Positions 52,919-62,571 of a stretch of 64,000 bases of DNA are shown one piece after another; position 1 is the first letter of the stretch; each line of letters begins with the position of its first letter. Position numbers and translations under genes: made by a program. The notes beneath the pieces were generated by a model. It made no database searches. It was given only the letters and a program-made list of their open reading frames with translations, and was not told where the DNA came from. The stretch is from Flavobacterium sp. Its GTDB lineage: Bacteria > Bacteroidota > Bacteroidia > Flavobacteriales > Flavobacteriaceae. Where the stretch lies: contig NZ_JASLCE010000040.1 in the NCBI RefSeq assembly GCF_030146175.1, positions 1 to 64,000 of the forward strand, read 5' to 3'.

Positions 52919-55441
52919 ATGGCAAAGAATTTAGTGATTGTGGAGTCGCCTGCCAAGGCAAAAACGATAGAAAAATTTCTAGGAAAAGACTACCAGGTGG
53001 AATCAAGTTACGGACATATAGCGGACTTGCCATCAAAAGAAATCGGTGTGGATATTGATAACAATTTTAAACCGAAATATGAAGTTTCTTCCGATAAAAA
53101 AGCGGTAGTTAAAAAACTAAAAGATCTTTCCAAGTCAGCAGAAATTGTTTGGTTGGCTTCCGATGAGGACCGCGAGGGAGAGGCTATTGCATGGCACTTG
53201 GCGGAAGAACTAAAATTGGATCAAAGCAAGACAAAACGTATCGTTTTTCACGAAATCACTAAAACAGCTATTCAAAAAGCAATTGAAAACCCGAGAGGTA
53301 TCAATTACGATCTTGTAAATGCGCAACAGGCGCGACGTGTTCTGGATCGTTTGGTTGGATATGAATTATCGCCGGTTCTTTGGAAAAAAGTAAAAGGCGG
53401 TTTATCAGCCGGACGGGTACAATCGGTTTCCGTACGTTTAATAGTAGAACGCGAACGCGAAATCCAGGACTTTAAAGCAGAAGGATCGTATAGTGTTTCG
53501 GCCGAATTTGCTAATGAAGCCGGAAAAACATTTAAAGCAAAACTGCCACATAATTTCAAAACGAAACAAGAAGCCGAAAACTTCTTAAAACAAAATATCG
53601 GATCGGACTATAAAGTTTCCGATCTGGAAACAAAGCCGACCAAAAAATCACCGGCTGCGCCATTCACCACTTCGACTTTACAACAGGAAGCGGCTCGTAA
53701 GCTGTATTTCCCGGTAGGGGTAACGATGATGTTGGCACAACGACTGTATGAGGCCGGATTGATCACTTATATGAGAACGGATAGTGTAAACCTGTCGCAG
53801 GAAGCCATGACAGCTGCCGAAGCGGAAATCATCCGTTCCTATGGAAAAGAATTCAGTAAGCCGAGAAACTATGCGACCAAAACAAAAGGAGCGCAGGAAG
53901 CACACGAGGCCATCCGTCCTACGGATATGTCGTTGCATTCGGTAAATATCGACCGTGATCAGGCGCGTTTATACGATCTGATCTGGAAACGTACGTTGGC
54001 ATCGCAAATGAGTGATGCGCAGTTGGAGCGAACCAATGTGAAAATTGTCGCAAGTAACCACAAAGAAGTATTTGGAGCGGTAGGTGAAGTATTGCTTTTT
54101 GAAGGTTTCCTAAAAGTATACCTGGAGGGGAATGACGATGAGGAAGAAGAACAGGAAGGAATGCTACCGGCTTTAAAAATCAATGAAAAGTTAACCAATA
54201 ATTATATTACGGCAACCGAGCGTTTTACGCGTCCGCCGGCACGCTATACCGAAGCATCACTGGTAAAGAAACTGGAAGAGTTAGGTATCGGACGTCCGTC
54301 GACGTATGCGCCGACTATTTCGACGATCATCAACAGAAATTATGTTGAAAAAGGAAGTTTTGAAGGTCAGGAACGTAAATATGCCATGTTAACATTGAAA
54401 GGTGGTAAAATCGCTGATCAGGAATTAAAAGAGAATTTTGGCTCGGATAAAGGGAAATTGGTTCCAACTGACATCGGAATGATCGTAAATGACTTCCTTG
54501 TTAAGAATTTTGAAACTATTTTAGATTATAACTTTACAGCCAAAGTAGAGCAGGATTTCGATGAGATCGCTGCCGGAAACGAAGATTGGGCAACCATGAT
54601 GCGTGTTTTTTACGATCACTTCCATCCAACCGTGAAAAATGTAGAAGAAAATGCCGAAAGAGAATCCGGTGAACGTATTTTGGGTGTCGATCCGAAAACG
54701 GGAAAACAAGTAAGTGTTCGTTTGGGTAAATTCGGACCGATGGCACAAATCGGAGATGTGGACGACGAAGAAAAACAATTCGCCAGTTTACGACCGGAAC
54801 AGAATATTGGAAACATTACATTAGAAGAAGCTTTAAACTTATTTTTATTGCCTAAAAATCTGGGTACCTATAAAGGAGAAGAGGTAGAGGTGAATAATGG
54901 CCGTTTTGGACCGTATGTTCGCTTCGGAAGTGTCTTTATTTCTTTGCCAAAAGGAGAAGAACCATTGGATGTTTCGTTGGATAGAGCAGTGGAGTTGATC
55001 AAAGAAAAAGAACAAGCCGATGCACCGATCGGAACCTATAAAAACGAACCGGTACAAAAAGGAGTGGGGCGTTTCGGGCCGTTTATTAAATGGAATGGAA
55101 TGTTTATCAATGTAAATAAAAAATACAATTTTGATAACCTGTCTCAGTCGGATATCGTAGCATTGATCGAAGAAAAACTGCAAAAAGATATCGATAAAGT
55201 AGTTCACAATTGGGAAGAGGAAGGCATCCGTGTTGAAAAAGCACGTTGGGGTCGTTCGGTAATCCTGAAAGGAAAAGTGAAAATCGAACTTTCAAAAGAT
55301 GTGGATGCGTCGAAGTTGACATTGGATGAGGTGAAGGAGATGATCGAGAAAAAAGCGCCCGCCAAAAAGACGGCTGCCAAGAAAACCACAGCCAAAAAAG
55401 CAACCACTAAAAAAGCAACCACAACGGCTAAAAAGAAATAA
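52919..55441 (+). CDS. topA: DNA topoisomerase I
   Basis: Type IA topoisomerase that relaxes negative supercoils. The 840-aa protein shows the TOPRIM domain (VIVESPAKAKTIEKFLG with Glu9; DEDREGE with Asp82, Asp84, Glu86) and the active-site Tyr284 in GLITYMRTDSVNLS. The C-terminal part has at least three GRFGPYVRFG-like topoisomerase repeats in place of zinc fingers, and a final 25 residues of almost only Lys, Ala and Thr, like histone H1 tails, which should bind DNA. The next gene starts 3 bases downstream, so both are cotranscribed. Confidence 0.97.
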   Translation: MAKNLVIVESPAKAKTIEKFLGKDYQVESSYGHIADLPSKEIGVDIDNNFKPKYEVSSDKKAVVKKLKDLSKSAEIVWLASDEDREGEAIAWHLAEELKLDQSKTKRIVFHEITKTAIQKAIENPRGINYDLVNAQQARRVLDRLVGYELSPVLWKKVKGGLSAGRVQSVSVRLIVEREREIQDFKAEGSYSVSAEFANEAGKTFKAKLPHNFKTKQEAENFLKQNIGSDYKVSDLETKPTKKSPAAPFTTSTLQQEAARKLYFPVGVTMMLAQRLYEAGLITYMRTDSVNLSQEAMTAAEAEIIRSYGKEFSKPRNYATKTKGAQEAHEAIRPTDMSLHSVNIDRDQARLYDLIWKRTLASQMSDAQLERTNVKIVASNHKEVFGAVGEVLLFEGFLKVYLEGNDDEEEEQEGMLPALKINEKLTNNYITATERFTRPPARYTEASLVKKLEELGIGRPSTYAPTISTIINRNYVEKGSFEGQERKYAMLTLKGGKIADQELKENFGSDKGKLVPTDIGMIVNDFLVKNFETILDYNFTAKVEQDFDEIAAGNEDWATMMRVFYDHFHPTVKNVEENAERESGERILGVDPKTGKQVSVRLGKFGPMAQIGDVDDEEKQFASLRPEQNIGNITLEEALNLFLLPKNLGTYKGEEVEVNNGRFGPYVRFGSVFISLPKGEEPLDVSLDRAVELIKEKEQADAPIGTYKNEPVQKGVGRFGPFIKWNGMFINVNKKYNFDNLSQSDIVALIEEKLQKDIDKVVHNWEEEGIRVEKARWGRSVILKGKVKIELSKDVDASKLTLDEVKEMIEKKAPAKKTAAKKTTAKKATTKKATTTAKKK

Positions 55442-55444
55442 GAA

Positions 55445-56596
55445 ATGGCATTTGATTATATTCAACCGGTTGATGCCGAATTTTTAGAATTTATTCAGGG
55501 ATTAAACGTTCAGACCTTAGGTCGGAAAGTGGTCTTTCATACCGAAACGGAATTCCCTAATATAGAGAATGCAGCAATAGCTATTATTGGTGTTGTTGAA
55601 AACAGAGGATTTGCCGGTCATAATGATACAATCGAGCTAACCGCGATCCGAAAAGCGTTTTATCAGCTGTTTCCGGGAAACTGGGGCGCAGAAATTATCG
55701 ATTTAGGGAATGTTGTCGCCGGAAGTTCTTCCGAAGATACCTATTATGTATTGAAAACAGCCGTTGCGCATCTGATTAAGAATAAAGTAATTCCGGTAGT
55801 AATCGGAGGTTCTCAGGATCTGACTTATGCCATCTATAGAGCATACGACCAGTTGGAGCAAATGGTAAACCTTGTTGCCATCGACAATCGTTTTGATTTT
55901 GGAAAAGAGGAAGAACAATTGGCCGGTCATTCGTATTTAACGAAAATGATCGTTGAAGAACCGAACAACCTCTTTAATTATAGTAATGTAGGGTATCAGA
56001 CCTATTTTAACTCGCAGGAAGAAATCGACCTGATCGAGAAATTATATTTTGATGCCTATCGATTAGGAGAGATCAGTAATAATTCGACTATTGCAGAGCC
56101 GGTTTTTCGCGATGCCGATTTAGTCAGTCTGGATCTGACTTCGGTCAAATCGAGTGCCTCGGGTAACTTTACCCAGTTTATGCCAAATGGTTTTAATGGT
56201 AAAGAAATCTGTATTCTTTCCCGTTATGCGGGGATTAGTGATAAGGTGTCTGCTTTTGGTATTTTTAATCATAATAGTACCGAAGCAGAAGCGATGCTGA
56301 TTGCACAGATTTTATGGTATTTTGTGGAAGGATATCATTACCGTTCGAAAGAATATCCGTTTGGAAGTCGGGAGGAGTATTCCCGCTATATTGTGCCGTT
56401 GGAAGACGAAGAATTGATTTTCTATAAAAGCGATAAAACGGACAGATGGTGGATAGAAATACCCTTTTTAACAAGTTTTAACAATAAATTAAAAAGAAAC
56501 ACGTTATTACCTTGCACATATGAGGATTATTTGGGCGCAACAAACCATGAAATCCCCGAAAGATGGTGGAAGGCGCAACGTAAAAATATGGTTTAA
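55445..56596 (+). CDS. Arginase/formimidoylglutamase-fold protein with degenerate metal site
   Basis: A 383-aa protein of the ureohydrolase fold, usually named formimidoylglutamase. The three metal motifs are recognisable but altered: GG-x-H reads GGSQ (His to Gln124), D-A-H-x-D reads DNRFD (His to Arg149, with Asp147 and Asp151 kept), and S-x-D-x-D reads SLDLT (Asp230 kept, Asp to Thr232). Three of six manganese ligands are lost, so amidine hydrolysis by the usual mechanism is unlikely. It starts 3 bases after topA and precedes gldK by 163 bases, a place I believe is conserved in Flavobacteriia. It may have a structural role; it is not obviously part of histidine catabolism. Confidence 0.85.
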   Translation: MAFDYIQPVDAEFLEFIQGLNVQTLGRKVVFHTETEFPNIENAAIAIIGVVENRGFAGHNDTIELTAIRKAFYQLFPGNWGAEIIDLGNVVAGSSSEDTYYVLKTAVAHLIKNKVIPVVIGGSQDLTYAIYRAYDQLEQMVNLVAIDNRFDFGKEEEQLAGHSYLTKMIVEEPNNLFNYSNVGYQTYFNSQEEIDLIEKLYFDAYRLGEISNNSTIAEPVFRDADLVSLDLTSVKSSASGNFTQFMPNGFNGKEICILSRYAGISDKVSAFGIFNHNSTEAEAMLIAQILWYFVEGYHYRSKEYPFGSREEYSRYIVPLEDEELIFYKSDKTDRWWIEIPFLTSFNNKLKRNTLLPCTYEDYLGATNHEIPERWWKAQRKNMV

Positions 56597-56759
56597 TTAA
56601 CGTGTTCGTAACGTTGAATGTTTAAAAAACGTTTATTTAAACCCTAAATTGTGTTTTATTGTTTTTTTTAAGTTTTTTTTAATAAAATTTTTGTTTTTTA
56701 GAAAATAAATAAATAGGTTTACGCCCTTAAAAATATAAATACTATTAACCCAAATTTAT

Positions 56760-58160
56760 ATGAAGAAGTTCATTGCATTAACAGCTGTTGTATCCTTATT
56801 TTTCAGCTGTGGTTCTAACGACAGAGGTGAGCTAGTAGGAGTTAAAGGAAAGAAATGGCATCCGGAAAAGCCGTATGGTATGACTTTGGTTCCTGGTGGC
56901 GCTTTTATCATGGGTAAGTCTGATGATGATTTAGCCAACGTTCAGGACGCACCGACAAAAACGGTAACAGTTCGTTCCTTTTACATGGATGAGACGGAGA
57001 TTACGAATAGTGAGTATCGTCAGTTTGTCGAATGGGTAAAAGATTCTACAATCCGTGTTCGTTTAGCTATCTTGGCTGATGAGCAGGGTATGAAGCCAGG
57101 TTCTGGAGGAAATAAAGGTGGAAGTATTGGAGATTTCGCTTTTAGTGACCAGGATCCTGCAAAAATGTCTGCATACGACAAATACATGTATGAGAATTAT
57201 TACAGTGTAGGAACTGATGAGGATCCTTATGCTGGAAGACGTCTTAACAAAAAAGTAAAGTTACATAAAGACCCGCAAAAATACCCGGATGAGTATTATG
57301 TTGAGGTTATGGATTCTTTGTATTTGCCTGCAAGCGAGTCGTATAACGGTTTGAGAACTTTCGATGTTTCGAAGTTGAAATTCCGTTACACCTGGATGGA
57401 TATTCAGGCGGCTGCTAAAGATAAAAGCACTACAAGTAGCAGATCTAAAAGAAGTAAATTTATCAAAACTGAAAATCAGTTAATCTATCCGGATACTACC
57501 GTTTGGATTAAAGACTTCGCGTATTCGTATAACGAACCAATGCACAATGACTATTTCTGGCACCAGGCTTATGGGGATTATCCTGTAGTTGGAGTTAGCT
57601 GGAAACAAGCGAAAGCATTTTGTGCTTGGAGAACGTTAAACAAAAACTCCTACATCAAAAAGAAAAAAGGAAGAGATCAGGTGAACTCATTCCGTTTGCC
57701 AACTGAGGCAGAATGGGAATATGCTGCCAGAGGTGGTTTAGAATCTGCAACTTTCCCTTGGGGTGGACCTTATGCACACAATGACAGAGGATGTTATTTG
57801 GCAAACTTCAAACCAAGCCGTGGAGATTATGCAGCTGACGGTGCGCTTTACACTGTTGAAGCTAAATCATACGAGCCAAACGATTTCAACTTGTACAACA
57901 TGTCTGGTAACGTAGCCGAGTGGACTGATTCATCTTACGATGCAGCTGCATATGACTATGTGTCGACAATGAATCCAAATGTTCCGGATGCCAAAAACCA
58001 ACGTAAAGTAGTTCGTGGTGGATCTTGGAAAGATGTTTCTTACTATTTACAGGTAGGTACACGTAACTTCGAATATGCAGATACAGCTAGAAGTTATATC
58101 GGATTCAGAACGGTACAGGATTACATGGGGGCACAAGCTACCGGAAACAGACCGAACTAA
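56760..58160 (+). CDS. gldK: Gliding motility / type IX secretion lipoprotein GldK
   Basis: Outer-membrane-associated lipoprotein that forms the periplasmic GldK-GldN ring of the type IX secretion system. A lipoprotein signal (LFFSC, Cys17) is followed by a formylglycine-generating-enzyme-like fold: MTLVPGGAFIMGKSDDD, SFYMDETEITNSEYRQFV, then GVSWKQAKAFCAWR, LPTEAEWEYAARGG, NVAEWT and VVRGGSWKD. The domain is non-catalytic in this family. The length (466 aa) fits. It is the first of four gld genes in order K-L-M-N. Confidence 0.97.
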   Translation: MKKFIALTAVVSLFFSCGSNDRGELVGVKGKKWHPEKPYGMTLVPGGAFIMGKSDDDLANVQDAPTKTVTVRSFYMDETEITNSEYRQFVEWVKDSTIRVRLAILADEQGMKPGSGGNKGGSIGDFAFSDQDPAKMSAYDKYMYENYYSVGTDEDPYAGRRLNKKVKLHKDPQKYPDEYYVEVMDSLYLPASESYNGLRTFDVSKLKFRYTWMDIQAAAKDKSTTSSRSKRSKFIKTENQLIYPDTTVWIKDFAYSYNEPMHNDYFWHQAYGDYPVVGVSWKQAKAFCAWRTLNKNSYIKKKKGRDQVNSFRLPTEAEWEYAARGGLESATFPWGGPYAHNDRGCYLANFKPSRGDYAADGALYTVEAKSYEPNDFNLYNMSGNVAEWTDSSYDAAAYDYVSTMNPNVPDAKNQRKVVRGGSWKDVSYYLQVGTRNFEYADTARSYIGFRTVQDYMGAQATGNRPN

Positions 58161-58250
58161 AATTCACAAAATAATTCAACTTAACTCAATTTTAAAATTT
58201 AACCAATTTTTATTTATAATTAACTTAACTAACTAAAATTTTATTTTATT

Positions 58251-58886
58251 ATGGCACTACCTAAAAAAGTTATGAATTTTGCCTATGGTATGGGGGCAGC
58301 AGTTGTAATCGTTGGAGCTTTATTCAAAATTATGCACTGGCCAGGTGCGAGCCCGATGCTTATTATTGGTCTTGGAGTTGAGGCTTTCATCTTCGCATTA
58401 TCAGCTTTCGATCCAGTTGAAAAAGAATTAGATTGGTCTTTAGTTTACCCTGAATTAGCAGGTGGAGAAGCTAAAAAGAGAGATGTGAAAAAAGCGGAAA
58501 ACCCAACTGAAGCGCAAGGATTATTATCTCAGAAATTAGACAACATGTTAAAAGAAGCTAAAATTGACGGTGAGTTAATGTCAAGCTTAGGTAACAGCAT
58601 CAAAAACTTCGAAGCTGCTGCTAAAGGAATTGCTCCAACTGTTGATTCAGTTGCTTCTACTAAAAAATATGCTGAAGAGATGTCATTAGCTGCGGCTCAA
58701 ATGGAATCATTAAACAGCATGTACAAAGTACAATTAGAAAGTGCTACTCGTAATGCAGAGATCAACAAAGAAGTTGCAGAAAACAACTTGAAATTAAAAG
58801 ATCAAATGCAATCATTGACTGCAAACTTATCTTCATTAAACAACGTTTACGGCGGAATGCTTTCTGCAATGAGCAACAGAAACTAA
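58251..58886 (+). CDS. gldL: Gliding motility / type IX secretion motor protein GldL
   Basis: Inner-membrane subunit of the proton-driven GldLM motor. Two membrane helices lie in residues about 8-52; the strings FKIMHWPG (Lys26, His29) and GVEAFIFALSAFDPV (Glu44) hold the charged residues thought to form the proton path. The rest is a cytoplasmic coiled-coil region. The 211 aa match known GldL. It lies 90 bases after gldK and 43 before gldM. Confidence 0.97.
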   Translation: MALPKKVMNFAYGMGAAVVIVGALFKIMHWPGASPMLIIGLGVEAFIFALSAFDPVEKELDWSLVYPELAGGEAKKRDVKKAENPTEAQGLLSQKLDNMLKEAKIDGELMSSLGNSIKNFEAAAKGIAPTVDSVASTKKYAEEMSLAAAQMESLNSMYKVQLESATRNAEINKEVAENNLKLKDQMQSLTANLSSLNNVYGGMLSAMSNRN

Positions 58887-58929
58887 TTAGTTGCATTATT
58901 TATTAATCTTTAAAACTAATTAGAAAGAA

Positions 58930-60474
58930 ATGGCAGGAGGAAAATTAACCCCTAGACAGAAGATGATTAACCTGATGTACCTGGTTTTCATCGCAATGTT
59001 GGCATTAAACATGTCAAAAGAAGTATTATCCGCTTTTGGTTTGATGAATGAAAAATTCGAAACAGCTAATACAGCTGCTACGGAAACGAATTCAACGACT
59101 TTAAGCGCGTTAGGTACTAAAGCTGCTGATAACCCGACTCAATTCGGTGAGGCTAAGAAAAAAGCGGATCAGGTAGCGGTTATCACTAAAAATTTCTACG
59201 ATTACATTGGAAAATTAAAAGCTGATGCAACTGCAGGAGTTGAAAAAAACAAAGACGGAAAACTTCCTTACGAAGCAATGGATAAAGGTGACAAAATCGA
59301 CGAAGGTTGGTTTAGTGGTGACGGATATTCTGCTAAAGGAAAAGAAATCGTAAGCACAATGGATAAGTACAGAGCTGATATGAAAGCGGTACTTGGAAAC
59401 GATGCAAAATACAAATCTATCATCGCAGAAATTGATTCTAAATTCAACACTGCTGATGTAAAAGACGGAGAAGGTGTAACTAAAAAATATTTAGATTACA
59501 ACTACAAAGGATTCCCATCAATCGCTTCTTTAACGAAGTTATCGGCTATGCAGAATGACGTAAAAGTTATCGAAGCAGAACTTTACAACGCATTTTTAGG
59601 AAACACTGCAATGGCAGCGGCTTCTATGAAAAATTACAAAGCGTTCGTAATGATGGATAAATCAGCGTTCTTCCAGGGAGAGCAAGTTACAGGACGTGTG
59701 GTATTAGGACGTTATGATGCGTCTACTGTACCAACAGCAGTTTCTGTAAATGGTGCTGCTACAACAATCGAAAACGGATCTGCAGTATTCAAAATGGCTG
59801 CTGGAAGCGTTGGAGATAAAGATATTAAAGGTAAATTTACCTTTATGGAAGACAACAAACCAGTTGAAATCGAAATTGCAGGAAACTATGTAGTAGTTCC
59901 TAAGCCAAACCAGGCTATCGTTTCTGCTGATAAAATGAAAGTTGTTTACCGTGGTGTTGCGAATCCAATTTCGGTTTCTGTACCAGGTATCTCTTCTGAT
60001 AAAGTAAAAGCGTCTGCTCCAGGTATGGCTGCGGCTGGAAAACCAGGTCAGTACAACCTTACACCAGGTGCTGGAAGTGATGTAACAATCAACGTTACAG
60101 CTACTATGCCTGACGGAAAATCATTCAGCAGTAAAGAAGTATTCCGTATTAAAGGATTACCTTCTCCAACTGGAAAAATCCGTGGTGAAGTTGCTGCTAA
60201 AGGAGCTAAATCTAACTTAGAGGTTTGTACAATCTCTGCTGAATTAGAAGATTTCGATTTCCCAGTAAGTGTTAACGTTACACAATTTAACATCAAAGTA
60301 CCAGGTCAGCCAACTATCGTGGTTTCCGGAAACAAAATGGATGCAAGAGCAAAAGCTGCTATTGCTAAAGCCGGAAGAGGTGATATCGTTGTTATCTCTG
60401 AGATCAAAGCTAAATTCGTTGGTTTAGATCAAATGCCAAAAAGAGTTGCACCTTGTACATTTGAAGTACAATAA
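58930..60474 (+). CDS. gldM: Gliding motility / type IX secretion motor protein GldM
   Basis: The rotating shaft of the motor: one membrane helix near the N-terminus (RQKMINLMYLVFIAMLALNM, about residues 9-28) and a long periplasmic part with a helical D1 domain and three beta domains (about residues 220-514) that reach the GldK-GldN ring. The 514-aa length agrees with the family. Located between gldL and gldN. Confidence 0.97.
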   Translation: MAGGKLTPRQKMINLMYLVFIAMLALNMSKEVLSAFGLMNEKFETANTAATETNSTTLSALGTKAADNPTQFGEAKKKADQVAVITKNFYDYIGKLKADATAGVEKNKDGKLPYEAMDKGDKIDEGWFSGDGYSAKGKEIVSTMDKYRADMKAVLGNDAKYKSIIAEIDSKFNTADVKDGEGVTKKYLDYNYKGFPSIASLTKLSAMQNDVKVIEAELYNAFLGNTAMAAASMKNYKAFVMMDKSAFFQGEQVTGRVVLGRYDASTVPTAVSVNGAATTIENGSAVFKMAAGSVGDKDIKGKFTFMEDNKPVEIEIAGNYVVVPKPNQAIVSADKMKVVYRGVANPISVSVPGISSDKVKASAPGMAAAGKPGQYNLTPGAGSDVTINVTATMPDGKSFSSKEVFRIKGLPSPTGKIRGEVAAKGAKSNLEVCTISAELEDFDFPVSVNVTQFNIKVPGQPTIVVSGNKMDARAKAAIAKAGRGDIVVISEIKAKFVGLDQMPKRVAPCTFEVQ

Positions 60475-60527
60475 AAACGACCAAGTTTGAGTTTATAATT
60501 ACTTAAATAGTATATAAAGAATAAAAA

Positions 60528-61439
60528 ATGAATTGGAGAAATTTTTCATTAGTAATTGCATTTACTTTTAGCTCAATTGCAACTTTTGCACAGTCTAATC
60601 TTTTAAATGCAAAAACCCCGGCTGAGATCGGTAAAAAAACCGCAGCACAGTTAAATGCAGATAACGACAAGCCGCTACCTTACGGATATGTGGATGATCG
60701 TGATGTATTAATGGGAAAAAAGATTTGGGAAATTATCGACCTTGATGAAAGAGTTAACTTCCCATTGTATTACCCTATTGAGGGGAACTTAGGTCCGGAT
60801 AGAAAACCATTATACGATGTGTTGGTAGAAGGAATTAAGTCAGGTAAGCTTACTGAAATCTATGATGATAGTTATTTTACAACTAAAAAATCATTAAAAG
60901 ATATCGAAGCTTCCCTATTCAGAATCGATACAACTGATGCCGGTAAAGAGCAGTACAACAGCTTCACGGCAAAACAGAAAAAAGCTGGTGCTAAAATTTC
61001 TGAAGAGTATATCAACAAAACAGAAATCGCAGCAGTTCACGTATCCGATTATAAAGTTGTAGGATACTGGTATTTCGACACCCGTCAGGGAGAATTAAAA
61101 TACCGTATTTTAGGAATTTGCCCAATTGTTCCGGACGTGTATACAATGGACAAAGAGGAGAAAGAATACATTGATTTGTTCTGGGTTTACTTCCCATCGG
61201 CAAGAGATGTGTTACACAGTAGCAAAGCCTTTAACGATAAAAACTCGGCAATGCCAATTACGTTCGACCACCTGTTAAATTCAAGACGCTTCAGCGGTGT
61301 GATTTACAGAGAAGAAAACGTTTATGGAGATAGACAAATTGACGAGTACGTAAAAGAAAATGCACAGATGCAATTATTGGAATCAGAACGTGTAAAAGAA
61401 AAAATCCGCAATTTCGAACAGGATATGTGGAATTACTAA
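60528..61439 (+). CDS. gldN: Gliding motility / type IX secretion protein GldN
   Basis: Periplasmic ring partner of GldK. A signal peptide (residues 1-22, ending TFAQ) precedes the family sequence, with DRDVLMGKKIWEIIDLDERVNFPLYYPI (shown by KKIWEIIDLDERVNFPLYYP) and FSGVIYREENVYGDR. The 303-aa length is normal. It closes the gldKLMN operon and is followed by a perfect terminator. Confidence 0.97.
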   Translation: MNWRNFSLVIAFTFSSIATFAQSNLLNAKTPAEIGKKTAAQLNADNDKPLPYGYVDDRDVLMGKKIWEIIDLDERVNFPLYYPIEGNLGPDRKPLYDVLVEGIKSGKLTEIYDDSYFTTKKSLKDIEASLFRIDTTDAGKEQYNSFTAKQKKAGAKISEEYINKTEIAAVHVSDYKVVGYWYFDTRQGELKYRILGICPIVPDVYTMDKEEKEYIDLFWVYFPSARDVLHSSKAFNDKNSAMPITFDHLLNSRRFSGVIYREENVYGDRQIDEYVKENAQMQLLESERVKEKIRNFEQDMWNY

Positions 61440-61461
61440 AAAATAATTTCTCCAATTTCAT

Positions 61462-61499
61462 AAAAACTCTTACCCAACCGGTAAGAGTTTTTTATTTTT
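61462..61499 (+). terminator. Intrinsic terminator of gldKLMN
   Basis: A perfect 13-bp stem (AAAAACTCTTACC with GGTAAGAGTTTTT) and 5-base loop CAACC, then TATTTTT. Its T-tract runs into the -7 element of the next gene. Confidence 0.92.
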
Positions 61500-61500
61500 G
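61493..61500 (+). promoter_or_regulatory. Candidate -7 element (TATTTTTG) for the FAD oxidoreductase gene, inside the gldN terminator tail
   Basis: A full TAnnTTTG match only 4 bases before ATG 61505, which would give a leaderless transcript. Confidence 0.4.
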
Positions 61501-61504
61501 TAGT

Positions 61505-62569
61505 ATGGTAGATTATTTGATTGTTGGTTCCGGAATTGCCGGTATTTGTTTCGCAGAAACGCTATTGCAAAACGGAAAAACCTTTAGGGTATTGGAAGAT
61601 AATTCCACATCGTCGTCGCGAGTGGCGGGAGGATTGTATAATCCGGTTATTTTAAAACGTTTTAGCCAGGTTTGGATGGCCACTGAGCAATTGGACTACG
61701 GCTTGCCTTTTTATGCGGCTATCGCCAAAAGAATCGGTGCGGAATTTGATTTTAAAATACCAATCTACCGGAAGTTTGCTTCCATAGAAGAACAGAACAA
61801 TTGGTTTCATGCGGCCGATAAACCGAATCTGGCACCATATCTGTCAGCCGATATAATTCATCGGAAATACCAATCGATTACGTCCGATTTCGGCTTTGGA
61901 GAAGTACGTATGACGGGTTATGTCGATACGGCTGTATTGTTGAATTCCTATAATCGTTATCTCGAAGAAAACAAGCTGTTGCTTAAAACACACTTCGATC
62001 ATTCGAAATTGGTAATCCATGACGATTTTGTACAATATGAGACATTATCTGCGCGACATATTGTTTTTGCGGAAGGTTTCGGGATGATTCACAATCCGTT
62101 TTTTAATCATCTGCCATTAGATGGAACCAAAGGCGAATTATTGGTCATTAAAGCACCGGACTTAAACCTGGATGTGGTTTTAAAATCCAGTATTTTTATC
62201 CTTCCTATCGGTAACGATTTGTTTAAAGTAGGCGCAACGTATAATTGGGATGATAAAACCGATTTGCCAACCGAAGCCGGAAAACAGGAATTAGTGGAAG
62301 AACTCAAAACACTGATCGATTGCGAATTCGAAATTGTCGACCATTTTGCCGGTGTACGACCAACGGTAAAAGACCGGCGCCCGCTCGTTGGAACGCATCA
62401 TGTCTATCCTAATGTACACCTGTTAAACGGACTCGGAACCCGCGGTGTAATGTTAGGACCATTTCTGGCGGATAAACTCTTTGAATCGATCGAAAAGAAA
62501 ATGGCATTAGATGCTCAGATAGACATCAAACGTTTTTATAAAAAATTAGGAATCCGTTTGGATTCCTAA
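61505..62569 (+). CDS. FAD-dependent oxidoreductase (DAO family)
   Basis: A 354-aa flavoenzyme of the D-amino-acid-oxidase/GlpO type. The N-terminal FAD-binding Rossmann motif is YLIVGSGIAGICFAETLL, with the acidic end of strand 2 in RVLED; a second FAD motif ARHIVFAEGFGM and the C-terminal GVRPTVKDRRPLVG and NGLGTRGVMLGP are also seen. ATG 61505 is preferred over 61427 because the latter is inside gldN. The substrate is not predictable (amino acid or related amine). It runs convergently with the DUF983 gene, 2 bases apart, without a visible terminator. Confidence 0.88.
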   Translation: MVDYLIVGSGIAGICFAETLLQNGKTFRVLEDNSTSSSRVAGGLYNPVILKRFSQVWMATEQLDYGLPFYAAIAKRIGAEFDFKIPIYRKFASIEEQNNWFHAADKPNLAPYLSADIIHRKYQSITSDFGFGEVRMTGYVDTAVLLNSYNRYLEENKLLLKTHFDHSKLVIHDDFVQYETLSARHIVFAEGFGMIHNPFFNHLPLDGTKGELLVIKAPDLNLDVVLKSSIFILPIGNDLFKVGATYNWDDKTDLPTEAGKQELVEELKTLIDCEFEIVDHFAGVRPTVKDRRPLVGTHHVYPNVHLLNGLGTRGVMLGPFLADKLFESIEKKMALDAQIDIKRFYKKLGIRLDS

Positions 62570-62571
62570 GC

